Shown: piece by piece, positions 1-9,047 of the stretch | Position numbering within the stretch: position 1 is the first letter of the stretch | How the letters are laid out: every line of letters starts with the position of its first letter | NCBI RefSeq assembly: GCF_009827435.1 | Contig: NZ_WTYM01000021.1 | Location: 62,001-126,000, forward strand | DNA: 64,000 nucleotides | Direction of reading: 5' to 3' | Source: Croceibacterium salegens | GTDB lineage: Bacteria > Pseudomonadota > Alphaproteobacteria > Sphingomonadales > Sphingomonadaceae | The notes under the pieces: model-generated | Told to the model about the DNA's origin: nothing | Databases searched by the model: none | Seen by the model: only the letters and a program-made list of their open reading frames with translations | Translations under genes and position numbers: made by a program

Positions 1-1568
1 GTCGCGTTGCTGACTTTCGCCAGCCGCCCGGTGAAATTGGCCGTCAGCGTCCACGGCACGCCGGTGCCGGTCTTGAACAGGATCTTGGCGCCCGCATCCA
101 TCGTGCCGACGTTGTCGAGCGGCAGCCCGCGGATCTCGACCGGCCCGGCCAGTGCATAGACGCCGCGTGCGGTATCCCCGCGCAGGGTCAGTCTGACGTC
201 GAGACCGGGGAAGACGAGGCGCAGGTTGTCCGAACCGAGGTCGCTGCCCTTGAGCGCAATATCGCCGCGCAGAGTTCCGCCGACGAGCCGCGGATCGATC
301 ACGCTGTTGCCGCTGGTGACGCGCGCCACCTTGGCGTCGAGGGGCAGGTCCAGCTTGCCGTCGGCGAAGCGCATCGTGCCGCGTTGCTCAAGACCGCTAA
401 GTCTGGTGCCGGAAAAGTCGGCCGTCGCGACCGTCAGTTCGTGCGGCACCGTCAGCGTGCGGAACGGTCCGTCGAGCTGCGCCGACAGCCGCGCGCCTTC
501 CAGCCGGGTGCCCTTGCCGAGCAAGGCCGGATCCCGCGCCGTCGCGGTCAGTTCCACACGGTCGAAGGCATTGTCGGCGAGGTCCACCGCGCCCTTGGCG
601 CCGAAATCGATCCCGCCGCCGCGCACCACGGCCGCACCTGTCGCGACGCTGTCCTTGAGCGTTCCGACCACCGCCACGCGCGGGGCCGTGCCGAGCGCCC
701 GCGCCCGCAGGCCCGAGACGTAACCGTCAGGACGGACGACACCCGCCACGGTATAACGGCCGCCGCGGTTCTCGACCTTGAGGTCGGCGAGCTGCACCTT
801 GCCCTGCCGGCCGGTGAACTTGCCGTTCCACTGGGTCCAGGTACCGTCGCCCGCCAGCTTGAGGCGCAGGGTATCGGTGGCCCCGACGAGCGAGGCGAGC
901 AGGCCGCCGGCCGGGGCGCGATAGTCGAGATCGAGGTCGAAGCGGTCGCCGTCCGGTTCGGCGTCGACCAGCAGCGCCAGCACATCGCCGCCGCCCAATT
1001 CGCCGTCGGCATCGAGCAGTACCTTGCCCTTGCGCACGTCCGCCTTGGCGCGGAAATCGATCGCCCGCTCCTCGCCCAGCAGGCCCTTGGCGACGTGCAG
1101 GTCGTCGACCAGCAGGCGGTCCACGCGAATGTCGAAATCCGGCAGGATCGGCGCGTTCGGATCACCGGGCTTGAGATCGGGCCGGGCGTAGAGCGTCCCC
1201 TCGTGGAGTGCGAGGTTGCGCACATCGAGCCCGGTGAAAGGGAACTTGTACGGCCGCCAGTTGAGCTCGATTTCGGGCACCGAAAGGAACAGCGTGCCGT
1301 CGGCATCGCGGAACTTCACGTCGTAGAAGGTCGCGTTCCACAGCACCGATCCGCCGACGCGCCCGACGGTAACGCTCAGCCCGCTGGCGGGCGCGTACTT
1401 GGCGATCCGGTCGACGATGAATTGCCGCCCGGGCGGTGTGTGCAGGAATACGACGACCGCAGCGAAGAGCAGGACAAGGACAAGCAGGACGCGCGCTGCC
1501 CAGCGCCCGGCGCGCCGCGCGGCCAGCCAAGCACCGCTGCCGGTTTCGGGGGCGTCGTCGTCAGCCAT
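1..1568 (-). CDS. tamB: TamB-family inner-membrane component of the translocation and assembly module (C-terminus cut by window edge)
   Basis: About 522 N-terminal residues are visible; the protein runs off the left edge, so the C-terminal DUF490/TamB domain is not seen. It begins MADDDAPETG, has one membrane anchor at about residues 26-42 and continues as a long repetitive beta-rich region with many short hydrophobic strands, as in the AsmA/TamB bridge-like proteins that link inner and outer membrane. The ATG shares one base with the tamA stop codon (TGATG), so the two are probably translationally coupled. In the family, TamB works with the outer-membrane barrel TamA in outer-membrane biogenesis and possibly phospholipid transport. 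Family assignment rests on architecture and on the adjacent tamA. Confidence 0.88.
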   Translation of the reverse strand, partial: MADDDAPETGSGAWLAARRAGRWAARVLLVLVLLFAAVVVFLHTPPGRQFIVDRIAKYAPASGLSVTVGRVGGSVLWNATFYDVKFRDADGTLFLSVPEIELNWRPYKFPFTGLDVRNLALHEGTLYARPDLKPGDPNAPILPDFDIRVDRLLVDDLHVAKGLLGEERAIDFRAKADVRKGKVLLDADGELGGGDVLALLVDAEPDGDRFDLDLDYRAPAGGLLASLVGATDTLRLKLAGDGTWTQWNGKFTGRQGKVQLADLKVENRGGRYTVAGVVRPDGYVSGLRARALGTAPRVAVVGTLKDSVATGAAVVRGGGIDFGAKGAVDLADNAFDRVELTATARDPALLGKGTRLEGARLSAQLDGPFRTLTVPHELTVATADFSGTRLSGLEQRGTMRFADGKLDLPLDAKVARVTSGNSVIDPRLVGGTLRGDIALKGSDLGSDNLRLVFPGLDVRLTLRGDTARGVYALAGPVEIRGLPLDNVGTMDAGAKILFKTGTGVPWTLTANFTGRLAKVSNA

Positions 1569-3703
1569 CAGAAGGCCTGGCCCAGTCCGACATAAACGCC
1601 AAAATTCGCATCGTTCGGCCCCGGATTGAGCGGGACGCCGAAATCGACCCGGATCGGGCCGAAGCCCGTATTGTATCGGATGCCGATACCCGCGCCGATC
1701 TTGATATTGGCGAAGTCCGGTGTCGCGCCCGATGCCACAGTGCCAGCATCGACGAACGGGACTATGCCGAGCGCGCCGCCGAGCATGCCGGTCTTGATCC
1801 GCGCTTCTAGCGAGAATTCGGCCAGCGAGCGTCCGCCGACCGGATCGCCGACCGAGCTTTGCGGTCCGATCTTCTGGTAGCCGTAGCCGCGAACGGACCC
1901 GCCGCCACCGCCATAGAGCCGCCGCGACGGGGCGATCTCATCGACCGTCGCACCGGGAATGCTGGCAATTCGCGCGCGGCCGGCGACGACGATCTTGTCG
2001 CTCATCGGCAGGTAGTACGAAGCGTCGAACTGGCTGCGCACATAGAAGGCATCGACGCCGTTGGTCCGCGCCACTTCGGGCGAGATTCGCGCGGAGAGAC
2101 GGAAGCCCCTGGTCGGATCAAGCAGGTTGTCGCTGGTGTCCCACTGGATGTAGCCGGGCAACGCGGCGATCAGGTAGGTCTGCCATACCCCGCGCTTGCC
2201 GACCTTCTTCGCGGTCCGTTCCCGCGTGGCGACAAGCTCGAGCCCGCCCGACCAGCTTATCTCCTTCTGGAACAGCAGCGTGCTCAGCCGTTCGAAGGTA
2301 CCGACCAGCGAGGCCGTCTCCGCATCGTAGGCGGCGTAGTCGACCGTGGTGGCATAGGCGTCGATCGTCAGGACCTGGTCGCGGCCGAGGAAGTTGTTGC
2401 GCCGGAAGGTCACCCCGGCGAGCTGTTCCTGCGTGCCGGCGATGCCGCGGACCTTGAGCGCCCCCTCGGGCGGGAACAGGTTGCGATGCTCCCAGCTACC
2501 CGCGAGCTTGAAACCTTCACCCGTGCCGTAGCCGATCGAGCCTTTCACCGTGCGCAGCTTGGCCTCGGTCATCTCGACCTGCATGTCGACCACGCCCGGT
2601 TCGTCGCCGACCGGCGGGGAGATCTCGACCGGCTTGAGCGTCGTGGTGCTGACGAGCCCGGTCGCCTGGATCGCCCGGCGCAGGTCGAGTTCGTCGCTGC
2701 GCTTGTAGAGGTCGCCGGGCTCGAAGCGGGCGATTTCGGCGAGGTGCCTCCCCGAGAGGAACTTGGGCAGGTTGCTGGTAACCGTGCCGAAAACGTACTT
2801 ACCGTTCGGCGTGACCTTCAGCGTCAGGTCGCCTTCCTGCCGGTCGTGATCGACTAGCAGCTCGAGATCGTCGATGGCCGCGAAGGGATAGCCGGCCTCG
2901 CCAAGCGCAGAGTCGAGCGCGGCCTGGCCGGTCGCGATTTCAAAGGAATTGAGCGGGTCGCCGCCGTGCATACCGAAGGCATCGAGCATCTCGCCATAGT
3001 CGGCGCCGGTCATAGCGAGGTCGCCGAAGTCGAGCGCCCCCAGCGCATAGCGTGTGCCGGGGAGTACGAGGAAACGCACCGAGGGTTGTGCGGGATTGGC
3101 CGCGCCCTCGGCGCCTTCGGCGGCCTCACCGCCGATGGAGCGGATGACCTGCGCATCGTAGTAGCCGTAGAGCCGCAGCAGCCGTTCCAGCAGCGCCTCG
3201 TCCTCGCGCGATTGCGCCGCCAGCTGCGCGGCATTGTCGCCGGCATTGTCCGCCTCGATGGTCGAAAGCTCCTGGAAGCGCCGCGACAGGTCGTCGCGCT
3301 CGGGGAGCAGCGAGCTATCGGTCGGGAAGACGATTGTCAGCGCACGCGACACATTCACGGTGTCGCCTTCGTTCCTCGATGCGGGGGCCGCGTCCTCTTC
3401 GGCGAAAGTGATGTCCTGCTCGGGCGCCAGCGCCTCGACCGCCGGAAGTTCGAGGTCGTCGGGCCACGGAACGTCGAGCTGCGACATTTCGTCCAGCGCG
3501 GTATCGATCGCCATGTCGTCTTCGACCGGAACTGCGTCAGGCGCACCCTGTTTGGCCCAGTCCTCGGGATTGTCGACGGCGCTGTCGGGAATCAGGTCCT
3601 CTAGTTCGGGGGCGGTCGTACTATCCTGCGCGGCGGCCGGCTGGGCAATCAGCGCAGCGCTCGCGGCGAGCGCCGCCAGCAGCCGCCGAAGAAAAGCGCC
3701 GTC
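1568..3703 (-). CDS. tamA: TamA-like Omp85/BamA-family outer-membrane assembly protein; start codon uncertain
   Basis: The reading frame encodes about 712 residues from the signal peptide onward: a hydrophobic leader ending PAAAQ, an acidic low-complexity segment, POTRA-like repeats and a C-terminal 'surface antigen' beta-barrel ending in Phe (YVGLGQAF), the usual outer-membrane terminal signal. It lies directly upstream of tamB, overlapping by one base. The start is odd. The leader begins at the bpt stop codon, and there is no in-frame ATG, GTG or TTG close to it. The nearest upstream candidate is TTG at 3799, inside bpt, which would add a poor 32-residue extension. The nearest downstream ATG is at 3514, after the leader. 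CTG codons at 3682 and 3679 lie within the leader. The end given here is the first codon after bpt, not a proven start. Confidence 0.82.
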   Translation of the reverse strand, partial: DGAFLRRLLAALAASAALIAQPAAAQDSTTAPELEDLIPDSAVDNPEDWAKQGAPDAVPVEDDMAIDTALDEMSQLDVPWPDDLELPAVEALAPEQDITFAEEDAAPASRNEGDTVNVSRALTIVFPTDSSLLPERDDLSRRFQELSTIEADNAGDNAAQLAAQSREDEALLERLLRLYGYYDAQVIRSIGGEAAEGAEGAANPAQPSVRFLVLPGTRYALGALDFGDLAMTGADYGEMLDAFGMHGGDPLNSFEIATGQAALDSALGEAGYPFAAIDDLELLVDHDRQEGDLTLKVTPNGKYVFGTVTSNLPKFLSGRHLAEIARFEPGDLYKRSDELDLRRAIQATGLVSTTTLKPVEISPPVGDEPGVVDMQVEMTEAKLRTVKGSIGYGTGEGFKLAGSWEHRNLFPPEGALKVRGIAGTQEQLAGVTFRRNNFLGRDQVLTIDAYATTVDYAAYDAETASLVGTFERLSTLLFQKEISWSGGLELVATRERTAKKVGKRGVWQTYLIAALPGYIQWDTSDNLLDPTRGFRLSARISPEVARTNGVDAFYVRSQFDASYYLPMSDKIVVAGRARIASIPGATVDEIAPSRRLYGGGGGSVRGYGYQKIGPQSSVGDPVGGRSLAEFSLEARIKTGMLGGALGIVPFVDAGTVASGATPDFANIKIGAGIGIRYNTGFGPIRVDFGVPLNPGPNDANFGVYVGLGQAF

Positions 3704-4550
3704 AGGCGATCTTGTACTGGTGGTGGCCGCCGGGAGCGCCGTCTTTCGATCCGCCTTCGACCGAGGGAACGGCGCTGCGGGGCCGCACGGCGGCGGCAAT
3801 GAGCGCGGCCTGCTCCTCTTCGGAGAAACGCTGCCAGCCACCGGGTCCGAGTTTTTCGAGCGGACGATAACGCACCTTGTATTGCATACGCTGGGAACCC
3901 TCGACCCAGTAGCCGAGGTAAACATAGGGCAAACCTTCCCGCCCTGCTCGCCTAATGTGATCGAGGATGATGTAGTTCCCAAGCCCCGTGCGGAATTCAT
4001 GATCGGGATCGTAGAAGCTGTAAATCATTGAGAGGCCGTCACCTTGCCGATCGGTCAGGCAGGCGCCGACGAGGCGCCCTGGCTTTCCGCCGACCGAAGG
4101 TTCGCGGTATTCGATGACGCAGCTCGAAACCGAGGTGTGCTCGACCATGTCGGCATAGTCGACCTCGTCCATGGCCGCCATGCCGCCGCCGGGATGGCGC
4201 GCGCCGAGGTACTTCTGCAGCAGCTCGAACTGTTCGGCGGTCGCCCAGGGGCGGCACTCGGTCGCGACCATGTCCTTGTTGCGCTTGGTGTTGCGCTTCT
4301 GGGTGCCCGAGGGTGCGAATTCGCCGGCCACGACCCGCACCGAAATGCACGCCCGGCAGTCGGCACAGCTCGGGCGGTAGGCGACGGTCTGGCTGCGGCG
4401 GAAACCGATACGGCCGAGCGCGTCGTTCAGTTCCTCGGCATGCGGACCCTTCAACTCGGTGAACACCTTGCGCTCGGTCTTGCCCGGCAGATACGGGCAA
4501 GGCGCAGGGCTCGTCACGAAGAAGCGGGGGAAACGTACCGGGGCCGTCAC
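3702..4550 (-). CDS. bpt: Aspartate/glutamate leucyltransferase (Bpt, N-degron pathway)
   Basis: The 282-residue product transfers leucine from Leu-tRNA to N-terminal Asp or Glu of proteins, marking them for ClpS/ClpAP degradation in the cytoplasm (family knowledge). Visible signatures are the N-terminal [20 protein letters not shown] segment, the CADCRAC cysteine cluster near residue 55, and the C-terminal half with YSFYDP and [15 protein letters not shown] motifs of the ATE/Bpt fold. I chose GTG at 4550 because conserved sequence begins there ([11 protein letters not shown]); an in-frame ATG at 4577 would add nine atypical residues. Its 3' end abuts the tamA signal peptide. Confidence 0.93.
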   Translation of the reverse strand: MTAPVRFPRFFVTSPAPCPYLPGKTERKVFTELKGPHAEELNDALGRIGFRRSQTVAYRPSCADCRACISVRVVAGEFAPSGTQKRNTKRNKDMVATECRPWATAEQFELLQKYLGARHPGGGMAAMDEVDYADMVEHTSVSSCVIEYREPSVGGKPGRLVGACLTDRQGDGLSMIYSFYDPDHEFRTGLGNYIILDHIRRAGREGLPYVYLGYWVEGSQRMQYKVRYRPLEKLGPGGWQRFSEEEQAALIAAAVRPRSAVPSVEGGSKDGAPGGHHQYKIA

Positions 4551-4713
4551 GGTGCTAGGCGGTCCTCTCCAAGCCAAAACAGGTCCAGTTGCGCGAAACC
4601 CACGTATGCGCGCAGGACTCGCTGCTTAGAAGAGTATTAACCGCAATTTTCCCCTGTTGTAGGGTTAATTTTCACAACTGCGGCAAGAACGGGCCAATCC
4701 GACCCATAATTGG

Positions 4714-5961
4714 TCAATTCAGCTCGACTTGGCTAACCGCGTAACCCTTGGCGCGCAGCGCGGCGACCAGCTTTTCGAGCTGCTGGCGGTCGCGCGCCTC
4801 GCATTCGATGTCGGTCACCAGGCCCTTGGCCGGCAGGTCGGTGAAGATCCGCTGGTGGTAGATCTCAAGGATGTTGACGCTGTGCGCGTCGAACTCGTGC
4901 ATCACCTTGTAGAGCGCGCCGGGGCGATCCTGCAGGGTGATCCTGAGGCGCGCGAGGCGGCCGTCGCGAGCAAGGTCGCGCAACAGGACGTTGGCCAGCA
5001 GCCGGGTGTCGATGTTGCCGCCGCACAGCACCAGCCCGACCTTCTTGCCGGCGAAGCGCTCGCGATGCGCCAGCACCGCGGCCAGCCCTGCGGCGCCCGC
5101 ACCTTCAACGACCGTCTTTTCGATCTGCAGCAGCAGCGAGACGGCCTTTTCCAGCTCAGGTTCGCTGACCAGCACGATATCGTCGACCAACGCCTCGATG
5201 ATCTGCGCGGTGAACTCGCCCGGTTCCTTGACCGCAATGCCCTCAGCCAGGGTGTCGCCGCCACAGGGCAGGGTGGCATGCTTGATCCTGTCGTACATCG
5301 ACGGATAGAGCGCGGCCTGCACGCCGAGGACTTCGATCGCCGGGTTCTTCGCCCGGGCGACCGTCGCCATGCCGGAGATCAGCCCGCCGCCGCCGATCGG
5401 CACGACGAGGGTGTCGAGCTCGGGCGCATCGGCGAGCATTTCGAGCGCCACAGTGCCCTGCCCCGCCGCGACGTTGGGATCGTCGAACGGATGCACGAAG
5501 GTCAGCCCGAGCTGCTTTTCCATGCTGCGGGCATAGGCATAGGCCTCGTCGAAGGTTTCGCCTTCGAGCAGGACCTTTCCGCCCACTGCCTCGGTCTGCA
5601 TGACCTTCACCACCGGGGTGGTCTTGGGCATGACGATGGTGACCGGAACGCCGAGGCGCGTGCCGTGATAGCTCAGGCCCTGCGAGTGGTTGCCGGCGCT
5701 TGCGGCGATGACGCCGCGCTTGCGCTGCTCCTCGTCCATCAGCAGCAAGGCGTTGAGCGCGCCCCGCTCCTTGTAGGCCGCGGTGAACTGCAGGTTCTCG
5801 AACTTGAGCCAAATCTGTGCGCCGGATATCGCCGACAACGTCTTGCTGTACAGCGTCGGGGTGCGCACGACGGCATCGGCGATCCGCCCCGCGGCGACTT
5901 CGACATCGGCCAGTGTCAGCGCGGCCAGCGCGGCATTCGGGGCGTGATCTGCTTCGCTCAT
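4714..5961 (-). CDS. ilvA: Threonine ammonia-lyase with C-terminal ACT domain
   Basis: A 415-residue PLP enzyme that deaminates L-threonine to 2-oxobutyrate, the entry to isoleucine synthesis. The PLP lysine is in AAYKERGA (about K64), followed by the SAGNHSQG substrate loop and the PIGGGGLISG phosphate-binding loop. The last 75 or so residues (ITLQDRPGALYKVMHEF onward) form an ACT-type regulatory domain. The size fits the single-ACT catabolic/biosynthetic type rather than the long E. coli IlvA with two ACT-like domains. I chose the ATG at 5961 because similarity starts at MSEADHAP; upstream in-frame codons would give a low-complexity extension running to the divergent dehydrogenase gene. It is transcribed divergently from 6054. 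Confidence 0.92.
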   Translation of the reverse strand: MSEADHAPNAALAALTLADVEVAAGRIADAVVRTPTLYSKTLSAISGAQIWLKFENLQFTAAYKERGALNALLLMDEEQRKRGVIAASAGNHSQGLSYHGTRLGVPVTIVMPKTTPVVKVMQTEAVGGKVLLEGETFDEAYAYARSMEKQLGLTFVHPFDDPNVAAGQGTVALEMLADAPELDTLVVPIGGGGLISGMATVARAKNPAIEVLGVQAALYPSMYDRIKHATLPCGGDTLAEGIAVKEPGEFTAQIIEALVDDIVLVSEPELEKAVSLLLQIEKTVVEGAGAAGLAAVLAHRERFAGKKVGLVLCGGNIDTRLLANVLLRDLARDGRLARLRITLQDRPGALYKVMHEFDAHSVNILEIYHQRIFTDLPAKGLVTDIECEARDRQQLEKLVAALRAKGYAVSQVELN

Positions 5962-6053
5962 CGGAGGCGGGCCGTAATGCAAAACGCCCGGCAAGGGAAA
6001 CCCGAAACCCACAACGATTGCTTTGCTCCGGACAAGGCGGCAGGGATGCACAC

Positions 6054-6953
6054 ATGACTACAGCCAAGCGCATCGCATTCCTCGGTCTCGGCGTGATGGG
6101 CGCGCCGATGGCCGGTCACCTCGCCCGCCGCGGCCACCGCGTCACCGCCTACAATCGCTCTGCCGACCGCGCCGCGACGTGGCTGGAGAAGTATTCGGCC
6201 GAGGGCCTCGATGTCGCTACCGCGCCGAGCCCGGCCGAGGCGGCTGCCGGACAGGACCTCGTGATCACCTGCGTCGGCAACGACAACGATCTTGCCGAAG
6301 TGGTGCTGGGTGACGGCGGCGCGCTGGTCGCCATGGTGCCGGGAGCACTTTTCATCGACCACACGACCGTTTCACCGGCCATCGCCCGAAACATTGCCAA
6401 TCAAGCGGCCGAACGGAGAATTGAAGCGCTTGATTCGCCGGTTTCCGGCGGCCAGGCGGGGGCCGAGAACGGCAAGCTCGCGATCATGTGCGGCGGATCG
6501 GTTCGGGCGATGGACAGCGCCCGCCCGGTCATGGAAGCCTATGGCGCGAGGATCGTCCATATCGGCGAGGCCGGCGCCGGGCAGGCGTGTAAGGCGGTGA
6601 ACCAGATCTGCATTGCCGGCGTGCTCGCGGGCCTGTCGGAAGGCGTTCGCTTCGCCCAAGGCGCCGGGCTCGACATGGAGCGGGTGCTGGAAGCGATTTC
6701 CGGCGGCGCGGCGCAGTCGTGGCAAATGGAGAACCGCTGGAAGACCATGGCCGCCGGCGAGTTCGACTTCGGCTTCGCGATAGACTGGATGCGCAAGGAC
6801 CTGGCGATCGCGCTCGGCGAAGCGAAGGACCGCGGAATGTCGCTGCCGGTGACCGCGCTGGTCGACCAGTTATATGCCCGGGTGCAGGCTGCGGGAGGCG
6901 CGCGGCAGGACACCAGCGCCCTGATCCGCCACCTGCCGGAGGCCTGCGCATGA
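6054..6953 (+). CDS. NAD(P)-dependent 3-hydroxyisobutyrate dehydrogenase / tartronate semialdehyde reductase family protein
   Basis: A 299-residue beta-hydroxyacid dehydrogenase. The N-terminal dinucleotide-binding loop is FLGLGVMGAPMAGHLA (about residues 9-24). The substrate-binding DSPVSGGQAGAENGKL segment is near residue 130, and the catalytic lysine lies in GAGQACKAVNQI. These are the hallmark motifs of the family that oxidises 3-hydroxyisobutyrate or reduces tartronate semialdehyde; the exact substrate cannot be read from sequence. The stop overlaps the start of the next gene by four bases (ATGA), so the two are probably co-translated. Valine degradation is possible, but no other valine-pathway gene is adjacent. 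Confidence 0.88.
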   Translation: MTTAKRIAFLGLGVMGAPMAGHLARRGHRVTAYNRSADRAATWLEKYSAEGLDVATAPSPAEAAAGQDLVITCVGNDNDLAEVVLGDGGALVAMVPGALFIDHTTVSPAIARNIANQAAERRIEALDSPVSGGQAGAENGKLAIMCGGSVRAMDSARPVMEAYGARIVHIGEAGAGQACKAVNQICIAGVLAGLSEGVRFAQGAGLDMERVLEAISGGAAQSWQMENRWKTMAAGEFDFGFAIDWMRKDLAIALGEAKDRGMSLPVTALVDQLYARVQAAGGARQDTSALIRHLPEACA

Positions 6954-8635
6954 TCCGCCGCACGCTGCTGGCGCTCGCCCTGCTGGCTCCCGCCCCCGCC
7001 CTCGCCGACACGCTGCTCGACAATGTCGACGGGATCTCCGTCGATCGCGAGGGCCGGGTCACGCGCTTCAGGGGGCTGGTGTTCGACGACAACGGCCGCA
7101 TTACCCGCGTGCTCAAGTCCGGCGAGAAGGCGCCAAAGGTCGATTACCGCGAAGACGGCCGCGGCCGCGTCGTCATTCCCGGGCTGATCGATGCCCATGC
7201 CCACGTCATGAGCCTCGGCATTTCGCTGCTTACGCTCGACCTGTCGAACACCCGCACGCTGGCCGAAGCGCAGGCGAAGATCGCCGCTTACGCCGCCGAA
7301 CATCCCGACCGGCCATGGATCATCGGACGCGGCTGGAACCAGGAAACCTGGGGATTGGGCCGCTTCCCGACGGCCGCCGAACTCGATGCCGCAGTGGCAG
7401 ACAGGCCGGTCTGGCTCGAACGGGTCGACGGCCATGCCGGCTGGGCCAACTCGGCCGCCCTGAGAGAAGCGAACATTACGGCGAAGACAGCGGACCCGAG
7501 CGGCGGTCGGATCGAACGCCTGCCGGGCGGCAAGACCCCTGCCGGCGTTCTCGTCGACGGGGCGACGACCCTCATAGACTCGCTGATTCCGCCGCCGCGC
7601 CCGGAAGACCGCGACCTCGCGCTGGTCAAGGCGCAGGAACTGCTGGTCGGCAACGGGGTCACCGCGGTCGCCGACATGGGCACTAGCGCCGAGGACTGGA
7701 TGACCTTCCGCCGGGCCGGCGACGAGGGGCGGCTGCGGATCCGCATCATGTCCTATGCCAGCGACGTGCCGACGATGCAGTTGATCGGCGGGCCGGGACC
7801 AACCGTATGGCTCTACGACGACCGGCTGCGGATGAACGGCATCAAGCTCTACCTCGACGGGGCGCTCGGCTCGCGCGGGGCATGGCTCAAGGCACCCTAT
7901 GCGGACGATCCCGGCAACACCGGCCTGCAACTGCTCAACGGCACGCAGCTGCGCAACCTGATGAGCCGCGCGGCGATCGACAACTTCCAGGTCGCCGTGC
8001 ACGCGATCGGCAATGCCGCCAATTCCGAAGTGCTCGATGCGATCGACGAACTGAGCGATACCTACGGTGGCGACCGGCGCTGGCGCATCGAGCATGCCCA
8101 GGTCGTCGATCCCGCCGACTTCGCCCGCATCGCCATACACGGCACGATCGCCTCGATGCAGCCGGTTCACCAGACCAGCGATCGGCTGATGGCCGAGGCC
8201 CGTCTCGGTCCGGACCGGCTGGCCGGAGCCTATGCCTGGCGGACGATGCAGGACAATGGCGTGTCGCTAGCCTTCGGTTCCGACGCCCCGGTCGAGGCGC
8301 CCGTGCCGCTCGAAGGCATTGCGGTGGCGATCAGCCGGACCGACGCCGACGGGGAGCCGTTCGGGGGATGGCGTCCGCAAGAAGCGGTAACGCGCGAGAC
8401 GGCGCTGGCCGCCTACACCGCCGAGGCCGCCTACGCCGGCTTCGCCGATGGACGTTTCGGCCGGCTCGAAGTCGGCGAACGGGCCGATTTCCTGGTCCTC
8501 GACCGCGACCCGCTGCTGTCGAATCCGGATGAAATCCGGGCGACGAGGATCCTGCAGACATGGATCGGTGGAATGCGTGTATTCGGGGGCGATGCACCCG
8601 CCCGTGAAGACGAAGGGCGCAAGATCACGCGTTAA
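6950..8635 (+). CDS. Secreted YtcJ-like metal-dependent amidohydrolase
   Basis: The 561-residue product has an N-terminal signal peptide (MIRRTLLALALLAPAPALA) followed by an amidohydrolase TIM barrel. The metal-binding HAHV motif is near residue 83, in VIPGLIDAHAHVMSLG. The later motifs VHAIGNAAN, WRIEHAQVVDP and FGSDAPVEAP are those of the YtcJ/amidohydrolase 3 group (COG1574). The C-terminal VGERADFLVLDRDPL strand completes the composite beta-sandwich. The predicted location is periplasmic; the substrate is unknown, as for most of this family. It overlaps the upstream dehydrogenase by ATGA. Confidence 0.9.
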   Translation: MIRRTLLALALLAPAPALADTLLDNVDGISVDREGRVTRFRGLVFDDNGRITRVLKSGEKAPKVDYREDGRGRVVIPGLIDAHAHVMSLGISLLTLDLSNTRTLAEAQAKIAAYAAEHPDRPWIIGRGWNQETWGLGRFPTAAELDAAVADRPVWLERVDGHAGWANSAALREANITAKTADPSGGRIERLPGGKTPAGVLVDGATTLIDSLIPPPRPEDRDLALVKAQELLVGNGVTAVADMGTSAEDWMTFRRAGDEGRLRIRIMSYASDVPTMQLIGGPGPTVWLYDDRLRMNGIKLYLDGALGSRGAWLKAPYADDPGNTGLQLLNGTQLRNLMSRAAIDNFQVAVHAIGNAANSEVLDAIDELSDTYGGDRRWRIEHAQVVDPADFARIAIHGTIASMQPVHQTSDRLMAEARLGPDRLAGAYAWRTMQDNGVSLAFGSDAPVEAPVPLEGIAVAISRTDADGEPFGGWRPQEAVTRETALAAYTAEAAYAGFADGRFGRLEVGERADFLVLDRDPLLSNPDEIRATRILQTWIGGMRVFGGDAPAREDEGRKITR

Positions 8636-8706
8636 ATTCGAACAGGTAGATATACTTATGAGGCGCTTCGCATATGCAGCGCAAAAATCTAAACCATTAT
8701 CGATAT

Positions 8707-8737
8707 TTGGCATGCGCCTGATATCGTGTTATCAGGC
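8707..8737 (+). promoter_or_regulatory. Candidate promoter overlapped by an inverted repeat, upstream of the small membrane protein gene
   Basis: In a locally AT-rich gap, a TTGGCA (8707-8712) lies 17 bp from TATCAG (8730-8735), an acceptable sigma-70-like pair. A perfect 8-bp inverted repeat, GCCTGATA (8716-8723) and TATCAGGC (8730-8737) with a 6-base loop, covers the spacer and the -10 element. It could be an operator or an mRNA hairpin. The gene's ATG lies about 50 bp downstream. This is sequence pattern only. Confidence 0.35.
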
Positions 8738-8790
8738 CCGGAGCAGGCTGCGCTGGGGTAGCTTGCTGCGATGTGTTTGAAAGGATGTTT

Positions 8791-9015
8791 ATGTCTCTTA
8801 TGCGAACCGCGGGCACTGCGATCGCAATCTCGGGCCTGTTGCTCGGATCGACCGTAGCCCAGGCGGCTGCACCGGCTCGCCAGTCCTCGGAAATTTCTGA
8901 CAGCGAAGCCTTTGCTGGCACCGGTTTCGGCTGGGTTATCGCGGCCCTGATTGCAATCGGGATCATCCTCGTGATCGCCGGCGACGATTCGACGGACGCG
9001 CCGACCAGCCCGTAG
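8791..9015 (+). CDS. Small secreted or single-pass membrane protein of unknown function
   Basis: A 74-residue product starting MSLMRTAGTAIAIS, with an N-terminal signal-like segment ending in AQAA and a second hydrophobic stretch (WVIAALIAIGIILVIAG) near the C-terminus, then a short acidic tail. I chose the ATG at 8791 because GAAAGGA (8779-8785) sits five bases upstream; GTG at 8773 and ATG at 8785 are alternatives. Small proteins of this shape are common in sphingomonads, but I know of no assigned function. It stands alone between the amidohydrolase and the convergent tatC, behind its own candidate promoter. Confidence 0.6.
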   Translation: MSLMRTAGTAIAISGLLLGSTVAQAAAPARQSSEISDSEAFAGTGFGWVIAALIAIGIILVIAGDDSTDAPTSP

Positions 9016-9047
9016 GTTTTTCGGTTAGTTGACAGTGCGCGGCGGGC

